NCBI GenBank assembly: GCA_023405135.1
Contig: JAEXYZ010000068.1
Span: 1 to 15,334 of the forward strand
Source of the DNA: Bacillota bacterium
GTDB taxonomy: Bacteria > Bacillota > Bacilli > Bacillales_A > Planococcaceae
Direction of reading: 5' to 3'
Length of the DNA: 15,334 bases
Both the position numbers and the translations under genes were made by a program. Under the pieces are notes generated by a model. That model was not told where the DNA came from. It saw only the letters and a program-made list of their open reading frames with translations, and did not search any database. Shown one piece after another: positions 1 to 6,648 of this stretch (position 1 is its first letter; every line of letters starts with the position of its first letter).

Positions 1-127
1 TCTCCTCCATTAGTACAGCCTCCCAATAAACTAAATAATACTAGTTTACTAGAAGTATATTGAATAGTGAAAAAGTGTTCAAACCAAATGAGCAAATTCT
101 GTTGATTCTATTTTAGCGTTTACAAAA

Positions 128-547
128 GTGGCATCAGATGAAAGAGAAATGATGAATAATGCTTTAAAAAAAGTTGTAATACCTTTTCTAAGACAACAAG
201 GGTTTAAAGGTTCATTACCTCACTTTAGAAGAAAGAATAAAGACAATATAGATTTAATTACTTTTCAATTCAATAGGTGGGATGGTTCATTTGTGGTTGA
301 GTTGGCGACTAGTTCAGTTGAAGGAGTAACGACATATTGGGGAGAGCTAGTACCGCCTAACAAAGTCACTGCACATGATATAAATGAACGATTTAGGTTA
401 GGAGACAAATCAAAAGATGAAGATGGTATATGGTTTAGTTTTGAGAATGCAAAATCTGAAGAGGATTTTGAGGAAGTGGCTTCCTACGTTGTAGATTTAT
501 TAAAAATTACTGACCGTTTATGGATTATGAATTTATTAATTGAGTGA
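128..547 (+). CDS. DUF4304-like protein with probably frameshifted C-terminus
   Basis: The product is 139 aa and soluble, with no signal peptide or membrane segment. The pattern of a short N-terminal helix, then GF(K)GSLPHFRRK and a strand ending ITFQFNRW, looks like the DUF4304 family, whose function is not established; this is a recognition by eye. The start is uncertain. GTG at 128 has no ribosome binding site, and ATG at 149 or 152 fits the family's usual beginning better. The end is odd: the stop at 545-547 lies in a tandem duplication GAGT-GAGT (542-549). Removing one copy lets the frame run on as ELVKEGLIYFEK to a TAA at 582-584, which reads like a natural C-terminus. The gene stands alone in a row of unrelated small + strand genes. 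A role as an orphan immunity protein is possible but is only inference. Confidence 0.6.
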   Translation: MASDEREMMNNALKKVVIPFLRQQGFKGSLPHFRRKNKDNIDLITFQFNRWDGSFVVELATSSVEGVTTYWGELVPPNKVTAHDINERFRLGDKSKDEDGIWFSFENAKSEEDFEEVASYVVDLLKITDRLWIMNLLIE

Positions 548-597
548 GTTAGTGAAAGAAGGACTAATTTACTTTGAAAAATAAAATTTTATTTTAG

Positions 598-629
598 TTA
601 TTCCATTATGGGACGCGTATATGAAATAA
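598..629 (+). repeat. R repeat, short degenerate copy (R-J)
   Basis: The segment starting TTATTCCATTATGGGACGC resembles the left end of the R family (compare TTATTCAATTATAGGGTGC at 5534). It then jumps to ATGAAATAA, resembling the right end. If it is a copy, the central hairpin has been deleted. It lies 14 bp downstream of the restored stop of the DUF4304-like gene, the usual position for R. Confidence 0.3.
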
Positions 630-660
630 ACGGTAACGATTTTAAGGAGTAGAAACTCTT

Positions 661-948
661 ATGATTATTAAAATCAATCTTGGTGACAATTTTATTCAAT
701 ACATTTCCTGTTCAACAAAAGTAATTAGGAAGATAAACTGTATTCAGAGGGACTTTATAGAGTGGATTTTTGATGAAGAAAAGAATACAGAATATTGGGC
801 TTTAGAAAATGGGAAAAGAATTCACCCTAATTATGACGCAAATGCACTTGTTGAGTGGTTAAACAATGTAAGATTTAAAAGAGGAATCGCAAAAGCTAAA
901 TTAATCAGGAATCCTCAATTAAAAGAAAAAAAGATAGTATATTATTAA
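661..948 (+). CDS. Hypothetical protein, 95 aa
   Basis: I do not recognise this protein. It is 95 aa, basic overall, with a Lys/Arg-rich last third (RFKRGIAKAKLIRN, then KEKK). It has a Trp-containing centre (RDFIEWIFDEEKNTEYW) and no signal peptide or membrane segment. AAGGAG at 644-649, eleven bases before the ATG, supports this start. The frame is intact and the amino-acid composition is protein-like, so I take it as a real gene. It is a single-gene unit: more than 100 bp separates it from the preceding gene, and an R repeat with a hairpin follows 12 bp after the stop. No function is proposed. Confidence 0.6.
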   Translation: MIIKINLGDNFIQYISCSTKVIRKINCIQRDFIEWIFDEEKNTEYWALENGKRIHPNYDANALVEWLNNVRFKRGIAKAKLIRNPQLKEKKIVYY

Positions 949-960
949 TACCAACATGGT

Positions 961-1034
961 TTATTCCAAAAAAGGGTGTAATTCTTTCAGAGGAATTGTG
1001 CCTTTTTCAGTTATAGGACTATTTAATTGAATAA
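961..1034 (+). repeat. R repeat, full-length copy (R-A)
   Basis: The copy is 74 bp. Its left end is TTATTCCAAAAAAGGGTG and its right end reads ...GGACTATTTAATTGAATAA. Between them AATTC (about 980) pairs with GAATT (about 992) around a short loop, and GTGCC plus a T-run follows. It sits 12 bp after the stop of the 95-aa gene and probably acts as its terminator. Confidence 0.6.
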
Positions 1035-1136
1035 AGCTACTTAAACAAAACTAGATGTTTATGTTAAAATTTGGTATATAATTTTGAGAAAATATATTAT
1101 CAAAGCTGTTTTAGGAAAAATTAAGGGGGTAATTAA

Positions 1137-1547
1137 TTGAGATTTAAAGAATTAAAGGTAGTGGAAATTCCGAAATGGGGAACCTACTTACGTGAGCAAT
1201 GGCGTGAAAGCTTTGCTAGACATCTTACAAATGCGGAACAAAAATTGATTGGGATGGATGGATTCCTGTGGCATTTATGTAGTTGGGAAAAAGTTAAATG
1301 TTTTGAGAAAGATGAAGCGATAGCAGCCTTTAATAAGCAATCAAAATTTAAATGTACTATCTTTTATCAATTTATAGATGAAGCTTATCTTCTTGAAAAT
1401 GCTAAAACACTTACAGTAGAAGAACTTCCATATGATAAATATGATATGGATTATTGCGACATATATATAATGGATTGGAATTATAAATGGACGTTTATTA
1501 TTACACATGAAAGTGATCTTGGTCCTTATTTTATTCAGAAATTTTAG
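1137..1547 (+). CDS. DUF4275-family protein
   Basis: The product is 136 aa and cytoplasmic. The series LREQWRESFA near residue 18, FLWHLCSWEKVKC near 43, FYQF near 81 and a C-terminal WTFIITHESDLGPYF is the pattern I associate with DUF4275, a small Bacillales family of unknown function. The start is a TTG at 1137, chosen because AAGGGGG (1123-1129) lies seven bases upstream; no ATG fits the same position. The gene is flanked by R repeats on both sides (961-1034 and 1579-1657), so it is a one-gene unit. DUF4275 genes occur among orphan immunity-like genes, but no toxin gene is visible here, so that role is inference only. Confidence 0.7.
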   Translation: MRFKELKVVEIPKWGTYLREQWRESFARHLTNAEQKLIGMDGFLWHLCSWEKVKCFEKDEAIAAFNKQSKFKCTIFYQFIDEAYLLENAKTLTVEELPYDKYDMDYCDIYIMDWNYKWTFIITHESDLGPYFIQKF

Positions 1548-1578
1548 GTGATAGTTTTGTTCAAATAAAAGTAAAATC

Positions 1579-1657
1579 TTATACTCAGCAATCGTACGCG
1601 ATTCTGTAACAAGAAGTGTGCTTTTCTCCATAAAAAGAGCCATGATTGTGGAGTAAC
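1579..1657 (+). repeat. R repeat, diverged full-length copy (R-B)
   Basis: The left end TTATACTCAGCAATCGTACGC matches the R pattern loosely. The right part (from about 1616: GTGC, T-rich, CATAAAAAGAGCCATG, then ATTGTGGAGTAA) matches it well and ends as an inverted copy of the left terminus. It starts 31 bp after the DUF4275 stop. Confidence 0.5.
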
Positions 1658-1776
1658 GACTTCCGAAAAAATGATTATTTTTGTTAAAAATAAAAAGATA
1701 TTGTGAAGAAATATAATTAAAACTGGTTATCAAATGAGTCGTTATTTGATACTAAAAAAAACGTAAGGGTGATTAG

Positions 1777-2214
1777 ATGTTTCGATTTATTCGTTTATTA
1801 CGGATGAGGGACTTAGAAATAATTGAAGTAGTTCATAATAGTGTTAAAATTTGTTTGCTAATTATTGAAGATAAACGTAGAGCGTTAAATGATTCTGAGA
1901 AGCAGTTAACTTCTTATAACTTAATGGACGAAAATGAATTAAAAGATGAAATACATAATGTACTTTATTTATATATACTAACTGGCGAAGAATTAACTAA
2001 GCAACAAAATGATAGTATTATTGAATTTGCTGATGATTTATTACACGAGGTAATTCCAACTGCTAAGATTGTTAAACGATTTATAGATAAAAATATGTTC
2101 TCCAATTTACCAGTAACTTTACAACTAAAGGATTTCCAGAATATTTTAAGATTTGTACACTCAAGTTTCAAGCTAAATCATATAGAAGAAAGTTTTTATT
2201 TATCTCAAGGGTAA
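1777..2214 (+). CDS. Hypothetical protein, 145 aa
   Basis: I do not recognise this protein. It is 145 aa, probably all-helical and rich in Ile, Leu, Asp and Glu. A basic N-terminus (MFRFIRLLRMRD) leads into a helix with IIEVVHNSVKICLLIIEDKR. An acidic middle and a hydrophobic C-terminal half (ending ILRFVHSSFKLNHIEESFY) follow. No clear transmembrane segment or signal peptide is visible. TAAGGGTGA at 1764-1772 precedes the ATG at a normal distance. Downstream, TTATTCGACTA at 2228 could be the left end of another R copy, but no right end follows. The frame is intact, and I propose no function. Confidence 0.6.
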   Translation: MFRFIRLLRMRDLEIIEVVHNSVKICLLIIEDKRRALNDSEKQLTSYNLMDENELKDEIHNVLYLYILTGEELTKQQNDSIIEFADDLLHEVIPTAKIVKRFIDKNMFSNLPVTLQLKDFQNILRFVHSSFKLNHIEESFYLSQG

Positions 2215-2307
2215 AAGTAAAGATTTATTATTCGACTAAAATTCAAACGTAAATTGTCTATTAAATTACGCAACATTCTAGTGAAAAAAAATATGGTAGA
2301 ATTAAAT

Positions 2308-2585
2308 TCAGTCTAATATCGTCACAATAAAATCATCAAAGTAATCTTCATTGAATTTTGATATTTTCCCAAATCCTCACCAAACCATTTGATTCTGATA
2401 ATGCAATCCATTCTCATTCAAATCGTGTTCTATCCTCTTCGTTTAGGGTGCGATTCCACAATCTTGAAGCAAACCGAACTCCTTGATCCAGCGTAAGACC
2501 CAGGTCAATTAGTTGCTTGCTTTTATAATAAGCAGGCAAACATTTTGCCAATTTATCGGATAATAAATTATAGTAATCTTGTAAA
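2308..2585 (-). pseudogene. Remnant of a DUF1835/DUF3658-like gene (3' part)
   Basis: The minus strand still reads as a protein C-terminus in pieces. From about 2585 down to 2416 comes LLSDKLAKCLPAYYKSK, a Leu/Gly stretch and LWNRTLNEEDRTRFE. After an in-frame TGA the same frame continues EWIALSESNGLVRIWEN. After a further shift near 2350 it ends EDYFDDFIVTILD with a stop at 2308-2310. The order Trp-x-x-Leu, LRI/VRI, then an EDYFD motif resembles the C-terminal DUF3658 domain of DUF1835 proteins; the family name is tentative. The N-terminal part is gone, replaced by the promoter and start of the PfpI gene, which points to a rearrangement joint near 2585. Confidence 0.6.
2545..2574 (+). promoter_or_regulatory. 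Putative sigma-A promoter of the PfpI gene
   Basis: TTGCCA (2545-2550) and TATAGT (2569-2574) are separated by 18 bp. They lie about 35 bp upstream of the PfpI start, inside the decayed minus-strand gene. The match is by eye. Confidence 0.4.
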
Positions 2586-2610
2586 ATACTTTTAACTGGA
2601 GGTTTTGAAT

Positions 2611-3120
2611 ATGGCAAAGGTAGCATTTCTTTTGGCGAGTGGATTTGAAGATTCTGAAATGAAAAATCCATATAACGCCGTAAAAGACGCAGGACATGAG
2701 GTAATCGTAGTTGGCTTAGAAAAAGGTGCACAATGCGATGGAAAAAAAGGTACGGTCTCCTACACAGCGGATTTAGGGGCATCGGAAGCAAAGTCAGAAG
2801 AATTTGATGCTGTCATTATACCTGGCGGAGGCGCTCCAGAAGCATTACGTGTGAATGAAGAAGTGATTCGTTTTGTGAAGGAAGTAAACGAGCAGGGTAA
2901 ATTAATTGCAGGAATTTGTCACGGACCTCAAGTCATGATAAGTGCTGATGTATTAAAAGGAAAAGCTGCAACTTGCTACATCGGAATTCGTGATGATGTA
3001 AAACTAGCAGGTGCAGACTACCGTGACGAAGAGGTAGTTGTTAGCGAAAATCTTGTAACATCACGTACGCCTGTAGATGAACCAGCGTTTATCCGTGAAA
3101 TCTTAGCGAAATTAGCATAA
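2611..3120 (+). CDS. PfpI/DJ-1 family general stress protein (YfkM-like)
   Basis: The product is 169 aa, the usual length for single-domain PfpI/YfkM proteins of the class I glutamine-amidotransferase-like fold. Visible marks are FLLASGFEDSE at residues 6-16, which carries the conserved acidic residue of the active site; VIIPGGGAPEALR at 68-80; and the nucleophile elbow GICHGP with Cys103 and His104. Family members act in the cytoplasm in stress defence, as proteases or as enzymes acting on reactive carbonyls; which of these applies here cannot be read from sequence. ATG at 2611 is preferred over the in-frame TTG at 2605, because GGAGG (2598-2602) is eight bases from the ATG but only two from the TTG. 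The gene is monocistronic, with its own promoter and terminator. Confidence 0.9.
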   Translation: MAKVAFLLASGFEDSEMKNPYNAVKDAGHEVIVVGLEKGAQCDGKKGTVSYTADLGASEAKSEEFDAVIIPGGGAPEALRVNEEVIRFVKEVNEQGKLIAGICHGPQVMISADVLKGKAATCYIGIRDDVKLAGADYRDEEVVVSENLVTSRTPVDEPAFIREILAKLA

Positions 3121-3126
3121 ATAATT

Positions 3127-3184
3127 CAAAAAGAGGAAGGGAGCCTTTAATTAAAAGGGGATCCACTTCCTCTTTTTGATTTTG
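3127..3184 (+). terminator. Terminator of the PfpI gene, usable in both directions
   Basis: CAAAAAGAGGAAG (3127-3139) pairs perfectly over 13 bp with CTTCCTCTTTTTG (3166-3178). The arm ends form A and T tracts, so the structure can also end transcription of the minus-strand marR-type gene that stops at 3216. Confidence 0.85.
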
Positions 3185-3215
3185 TCAATAAATTAGTTAA
3201 GAGAAAACAGTTTTA

Positions 3216-3638
3216 TCATGAAAAATCAGACTTTATTATTACTTCTAATGCTTTTTTTAACACTTCTATATCGCTAGCTGTCAAATTTTGAAGAACCTTA
3301 TTATTCAACTTAACTGTTGCAGCTTCAACTTCATCTCTGATTTCTTTAGATTTTTGAGTAGCAATCACTAAAACATTTCTACGATTTTTTGGATCTACCG
3401 AACGTTCTATTAATTCAGCTTTTTGCATTTTATCTAATATCCCCGAGACAGTAGGGGCTTCTAAATAAATCATTTCTCCAATTTGTTTAGGTGATAATTG
3501 CCCTTCTCTCCACAAACAATTCAATACACCGTATTGAGCTGGTGTTATTCCATAGTCCTCTAAAAGCTTGCTGAAATATTTAAAAACTTTATTCTGGCTA
3601 GTACTTAGTAAAAAATTCATGCAATCTTTTAATTCCAT
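3216..3638 (-). CDS. MarR-family transcriptional regulator
   Basis: The product is 140 aa, a typical MarR length. A helical N-terminus is followed by ITPAQYGVLNCLW (31-43) and the winged-helix core LSPKQIGEMIYLEAPTVSGI (about 48-67), where the recognition helix is APTVSGILDKM. The wing follows, with LIERSVDPKNRRNVLV. A C-terminal dimerisation helix completes the fold. MarR proteins act as dimers on palindromes, usually as repressors released by small phenolic or oxidising ligands. Cys6 and Cys41 could in principle serve as redox sensors; this is inference. The minus-strand ribosome site GGAGGAGA lies just upstream of the ATG at 3638. The gene diverges from a quinone oxidoreductase, and the 103-bp gap contains a palindrome, so autoregulation and control of the oxidoreductase are the likely job. 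Confidence 0.9.
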   Translation of the reverse strand: MELKDCMNFLLSTSQNKVFKYFSKLLEDYGITPAQYGVLNCLWREGQLSPKQIGEMIYLEAPTVSGILDKMQKAELIERSVDPKNRRNVLVIATQKSKEIRDEVEAATVKLNNKVLQNLTASDIEVLKKALEVIIKSDFS

Positions 3639-3691
3639 AGTATCTCCTCCATATTGACATTACCTATAATATCATGTTAGTTTTTGTGATG

Positions 3692-3716
3692 AAACATTTT
3701 TGTCGCAGAAATGTTT
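3692..3716. promoter_or_regulatory. Candidate MarR operator palindrome
   Basis: AAACATTT (3692-3699) and its inverse AAATGTTT (3709-3716) are perfect 8-bp arms around a 9-bp spacer. They are placed between the divergent marR-type gene and the oxidoreductase, about 25 bp upstream of the latter's start. The size is typical of a MarR dimer site. Confidence 0.5.
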
Positions 3717-3741
3717 TATGTAGAAAAGGAGATGGATATAT

Positions 3742-4728
3742 ATGGATACATTCAAGGCTATTATTGTAAAAGAAAAAAATGATCAAGTAATTTATGGTTT
3801 GGAAGATGTTAATCTTGACAGTCTTTCTAATGGTGAGGTTTTAATTAAGGTGTCATATTCTTCAATAAACTATAAAGATATGTTGGCTGTTCAAAAAAAT
3901 GGAGGAGTTATTCGGAATTATCCTATGATCCCCGGAATTGATTTAAGTGGAACCATTGTACATACAACAGATAATCGTTACGCAGAGGGACAGAAAGTAG
4001 TTGTTACAGGTTTTGCTATGGGAATGAGCCATACAGGAGGGTTTGCAGAATATGCTAGGGTTTCTGGAGATTGGATTGTTCCTTTACCAGTCAACTTATC
4101 CTTAAAAGATGCTATGGTTTTTGGAACAGCAGGGTTTACTGCTGCCCTATCTATCATAGCTTTAGAGGAGAAAGGTATGGATTTAAATAAAAATCCTAAA
4201 ATTCTAGTTACTGGTTCAACTGGTGGAGTGGGTAGTATAGCTTTACAAATTTTATCCAAAATTGGGTATAAAAATATTGCTGCTTTAGTTCGAAAAGAAA
4301 ACCAGATAGAAGTAGCAAAATCTTTAGGAGCTACTGATGTCATTTTTGCGGATGAATTAGGAGTACAAAATAAACCGTTAAATAAGCAAAAATTTGACTT
4401 TGTCCTAGATACTGTTGGTGGAGAAATTGCTTCTGTATTAATTTCTCAAATTTGCTATGGTGGAAGTATGAGTATGTGTGGGAATGCAGGTGGGATAAAA
4501 CTAACATCAACAGTGTTGCCGTTTATACTTAGAGGAATTAACCTTTTGGGAATTGATTCTGTAAATGTACCAATTGAAGATCGGGGGTATATTTGGGAGA
4601 AAATAGCGAATGAATGGAATATTTCTCAAACAACTCTAATTAGTGAAATTACACTTGAAGAATTACCTCAAACGATTGAGGCCATTAAAAATGGTCACCA
4701 TTTGGGAAGAACAATTATTAAATATTAA
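3742..4728 (+). CDS. YhdH/YhfP-family quinone oxidoreductase (zinc-free MDR)
   Basis: The product is 328 aa, the standard size for this branch of the medium-chain dehydrogenase/reductase superfamily. It shows the N-terminal GroES-like domain with SSINYKDMLA (40-49) and the YPMIPGIDLSG motif (60-70). The NADPH-binding Rossmann domain follows, with TGSTGGVGSIALQ (157-169) and later DTVGG. The zinc-ligand pattern of alcohol dehydrogenases is absent, as expected for the YhdH/YhfP/AcuI group, which reduces quinones, enones or acryloyl-CoA with NADPH; the substrate cannot be told apart here. AAAAGGAGA (3724-3732) supports the ATG at 3742. The divergent MarR gene and the palindrome at 3692 suggest induction by an electrophile or quinone. 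A strong terminator follows at 4817. Confidence 0.92.
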   Translation: MDTFKAIIVKEKNDQVIYGLEDVNLDSLSNGEVLIKVSYSSINYKDMLAVQKNGGVIRNYPMIPGIDLSGTIVHTTDNRYAEGQKVVVTGFAMGMSHTGGFAEYARVSGDWIVPLPVNLSLKDAMVFGTAGFTAALSIIALEEKGMDLNKNPKILVTGSTGGVGSIALQILSKIGYKNIAALVRKENQIEVAKSLGATDVIFADELGVQNKPLNKQKFDFVLDTVGGEIASVLISQICYGGSMSMCGNAGGIKLTSTVLPFILRGINLLGIDSVNVPIEDRGYIWEKIANEWNISQTTLISEITLEELPQTIEAIKNGHHLGRTIIKY

Positions 4729-4816
4729 AAACATTCGACCATTTTAAAGAAGTAAACAACACTTATCTTACTTTAATCAATAGGCATACAAAATTTTTGA
4801 TAAATACAGTTATTTT

Positions 4817-4850
4817 CACCTTATACCTTTACTGGTATAGGGTGTTTTAT
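4817..4850 (+). terminator. Terminator of the oxidoreductase gene
   Basis: CACCTTATACC (4817-4827) pairs over 11 bp, with one G-T pair, with GGTATAGGGTG (4834-4844). The loop is 6 nt and TTTTATT follows. Confidence 0.85.
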
Positions 4851-4960
4851 TCTGATTATTAAAAAATCTATCTAAATAGGGAGAGATAATTAAAATACAT
4901 TTGGTAGTTCAGCTTGTTTAATTACATTAAAGCAATTCTATATTAAGAAATCCATGTAAT
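4851..4960. other. Gene-free stretch
   Basis: This is AT-rich sequence between the oxidoreductase terminator and a partial R repeat. I see no open frame of note, no clear promoter and no conserved signal. Together with the R fragment and the tandem repeat it fills the 380 bp before the next gene. Confidence 0.5.
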
Positions 4961-4991
4961 GCGTGTCTTTTCGTATTGGGCCATATTGTAG
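4961..4991 (+). repeat. R repeat, right-half copy (R-C)
   Basis: GCGTGTCTTTTCGTATTGGG followed by CCATATTGTAG matches the right half of R (GCGTTTTTCATTAAAGG, then CCATATTGTGGAATAA at 5574-5606). A left half is not clearly recognisable upstream. The right terminus is interrupted by a 14-bp tandem duplication. Confidence 0.45.
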
Positions 4992-5011
4992 TTCTAATAT
5001 TGTAGTTCTAA
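4984..5011 (+). repeat. 14-bp tandem duplication
   Basis: TATTGTAGTTCTAA occurs twice without a gap (4984-4997 and 4998-5011), and the next bases, TA, begin a third copy. It includes the right end of the R-C repeat copy. Confidence 0.8.
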
Positions 5012-5108
5012 TACATATTTGAAATAACAAAAGGAAAAGGATATGAATGTTGAATAAGAAATGCCAGTATATAGAATTATAATTAAAATAATTAAGGGGT
5101 CTTATTAA

Positions 5109-5533
5109 ATGACGATACTCAATTATCTTGGATGTAATTTTAAATTACCCATACGTGAAACAGATAGTGATGATAAAGTTATAATTACTCAGGACTTCAC
5201 GGATGAAGAAGGTATAGATAATGTAAAAAAGCATTTTTCAACTAAATATGTATATGAGGTTTTTGAGAATGGTGGTTCCGGTATCTGGTTTAATCAAGCT
5301 ATAAAAGGGAGTATTCAATAAGTAATTTAAGGTCGCAGGAAAGTTTCCTAAGACTTTGCAAGCTTTTAAAACCTTATCTTAAAGAATGGGATTATTGTGA
5401 GTTATATATTTGTTGGTCTGGCGACGAAGGTCAAAATAGAAATAGAAAATTAGACCAGACCTTTATTCTTGATAAAACGGACATCAATGACATAGAAATA
5501 TATGAGAAAACACTATTAATAATAAAAAAATAG
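5109..5533 (+). pseudogene. Frameshifted gene of an unnamed Bacillales family (~140 aa)
   Basis: The first frame gives 70 aa (5109-5321), starting MTILNYLGCNFKLPIRE and containing VKKHFSTKYVYEVFENG. The frame one base back then stays open without interruption from about 5306 to a TAG at 5531-5533, including LLKPYLKEWDYCELYICW, GDEGQNRNRKLDQ, then TFILDK and IEIYEKTLLIIKK. The switch maps to AAAAGGG (5303-5309): adding one A would join both parts into a protein of about 142 aa. The sequence style recalls small Bacillus proteins that begin with YLGCNF-like text and contain VKKHFTTKYVYE; they have no known function. The ribosome site AAGGGG at 5094-5099 is intact. The R repeat R-D begins at the base after the stop codon. 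A sequencing error is possible. Confidence 0.75.
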
Positions 5534-5606
5534 TTATTCAATTATAGGGTGCTTTCCTTGAATAAGGAAAGTGCGTTTTTCATTAAAGGACCATATTGTG
5601 GAATAA
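5534..5606 (+). repeat. R repeat, best-preserved copy (R-D)
   Basis: The copy is 73 bp. Its left terminus TTATTCAATTAT and right terminus ATATTGTGGAATAA are inverted copies of one another. In the middle GCTTTCCTT (5551-5559) and AAGGAAAG (5564-5571) form a hairpin with a 4-nt loop; its base is extended by G-T pairs, and GCGTTTTT follows. It is both a MITE-like unit and a plausible rho-independent terminator for the preceding gene. Confidence 0.7.
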
Positions 5607-5673
5607 GATAAGTTATCAGATGGTTCATCTCTGAAGTTTTAATCAAAGGGATTAAATTTGGAGGGAATAGGAA

Positions 5674-6165
5674 ATGGACGCAAAGACACTTTTGTTACAG
5701 CAATGGGCAAGCTGCTTAGATGAAGAAGATTGGTTTCCACCACTTGAAAAAGTGCTAGAGGATATTACTCTTGAACAGGCAATTTGGAAGCCAGTTGAGG
5801 GAGAAATGAATTCCATTTGGGAACTAGTTTGTCATTTACTTTTCTATGAAAAGAGACTTTTGATGCGATTTCTTGGTGAAACAGCGAATGAACCCCAGGC
5901 AGAAGATAATGAATCTACATTTAGATTACCAACTGAGACGTTAGAAAATTGGAAGGAAACAAAACAGGAATACTTTTATGTTCATCGGGAACTCGAAAAA
6001 ATACTAGCAAAATCAGAACATGAAGATTTATATAGACAAATCCCCGGAGAAAGATCACTAGTGCTTGAACTGAAGAGTTTAGCATTGCATGATGCATATC
6101 ATATTGGGCAAATTGTTTTCCTAAGTAAAATGCAAGGAGCTTGGGCAGGGAAACGCAGCTTTTAA
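5674..6165 (+). CDS. DinB-fold family protein
   Basis: The product is 163 aa, a normal length for the DinB/YfiT four-helix-bundle family of putative metal-dependent enzymes. The three expected metal-ligand histidines are visible: His54 in ELVCHLLFYEKRLL, and His139 and His143 in the HDAYH motif that precedes IGQIVFLSKMQGAW. Family members include thiol S-transferases and many proteins of unknown substrate, so only the fold and the likely divalent metal site can be claimed. GGAGGG (5660-5665) lies eight bases before the ATG. The gene is flanked by R repeats (5534-5606 and 6180-6259), making it a one-gene unit. Nothing in the protein looks damaged. Confidence 0.88.
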   Translation: MDAKTLLLQQWASCLDEEDWFPPLEKVLEDITLEQAIWKPVEGEMNSIWELVCHLLFYEKRLLMRFLGETANEPQAEDNESTFRLPTETLENWKETKQEYFYVHRELEKILAKSEHEDLYRQIPGERSLVLELKSLALHDAYHIGQIVFLSKMQGAWAGKRSF

Positions 6166-6179
6166 AAGTTTTATTAGCT

Positions 6180-6259
6180 TTACAATTATCCCACTATAAG
6201 GCGTGTTTTTTTATTAAGAATTGCGTCTTTTTTCATTAAAGGCCAGATCGTTGAACAAC
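6180..6259 (+). repeat. R repeat, diverged copy (R-E)
   Basis: The left part TTACAATTATCCCACTATAAGG is weakly R-like. The right part is clear: GCGTC, a T-run, CATTAAAGG, then CCAGATCGTTGAACAA. It starts about 15 bp after the DinB stop. Two T-runs are present (6205-6212 and 6228-6233). Confidence 0.55.
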
Positions 6260-6273
6260 ATTATTTTATAAAA

Positions 6274-6302
6274 GGTTCCCAAAAAAGGATACTTTGGGAA
6301 CC
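6274..6302. promoter_or_regulatory. Perfect 10-bp hairpin upstream of the small membrane protein gene
   Basis: GGTTCCCAAA (6274-6283) pairs perfectly with TTTGGGAACC (6293-6302) around a 9-nt loop. No T-run follows, so it is more likely an operator or an mRNA leader structure than a terminator. A weaker version, CCAAA...TTTGG (6729-6744), follows the next R copy at a similar distance. Confidence 0.45.
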
Positions 6303-6358
6303 ATATAATTACAATTTATGTCTATATTAAAAAATGGAAGTATAATGGAGGCATCATT

Positions 6359-6643
6359 ATGTGGTTAATAATAGGTCTTATTGCAATAGTAGTAACTTTT
6401 GTAAATCTTTATATGTATACAGCAGGAAAGGATTATAAGCTTGCTATGGCAATGGGGTTATCATTTACAGCATTAACACTTTGTGCAGAATACAGTCTTG
6501 TATCGGAGTGGGTAGAAGTGAAAGATTGGGCAGCTTTAGAGGATGTAGTACCTGGTATGGAAAGGGCATTATGGTTTTTGACAATTGTTTCTATCTTACT
6601 AAATATAGCACCTATACTTTTAGAACTAAAAGGTAAGAAATAA
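6359..6643 (+). CDS. Small integral membrane protein, 94 aa
   Basis: The product is 94 aa with two clear hydrophobic segments (about 2-21, WLIIGLIAIVVTFVNLYMY; and about 71-88, WFLTIVSILLNIAPILL) and a weaker one at about 29-47 (AMAMGLSFTALTLCAEYSL). An acidic loop, VSEWVEVKDWAALEDVVPGM, separates the last two. I recognise it as a conserved hypothetical type found in Bacillales but know no function. GGAGG at 6347-6351 is seven bases before the ATG. It stands alone, preceded by a perfect hairpin and followed by an R repeat six bases after its stop. Confidence 0.75.
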   Translation: MWLIIGLIAIVVTFVNLYMYTAGKDYKLAMAMGLSFTALTLCAEYSLVSEWVEVKDWAALEDVVPGMERALWFLTIVSILLNIAPILLELKGKK

Positions 6644-6648
6644 TTACT

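Noticed and set aside
1..90. Minus-strand lipoprotein-like start (KLVLFSLLGGCTNGG) at the left edge
   Set aside because: The lipobox looks right, but there is no start codon with a ribosome site at a sensible distance and only about 30 codons are visible in the window.
1341..1733. 130-aa minus-strand open frame
   Set aside because: It is a Phe/Ile/Lys-rich shadow opposite the DUF4275-like gene, with no ribosome site and no protein-like motif.
2414..2791. 125-aa minus-strand open frame as one intact gene
   Set aside because: Its first half is antisense to the PfpI gene. Only the part left of about 2585 is genuine former coding sequence, and that part is decayed.
5300..5325. Programmed -1 ribosomal frameshift joining the two halves of the 5109 gene
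   Set aside because: AAAAGGG is not a canonical X-XXY-YYZ slippery heptamer, and no strong downstream stem or pseudoknot is evident. Mutation or sequencing error is simpler.
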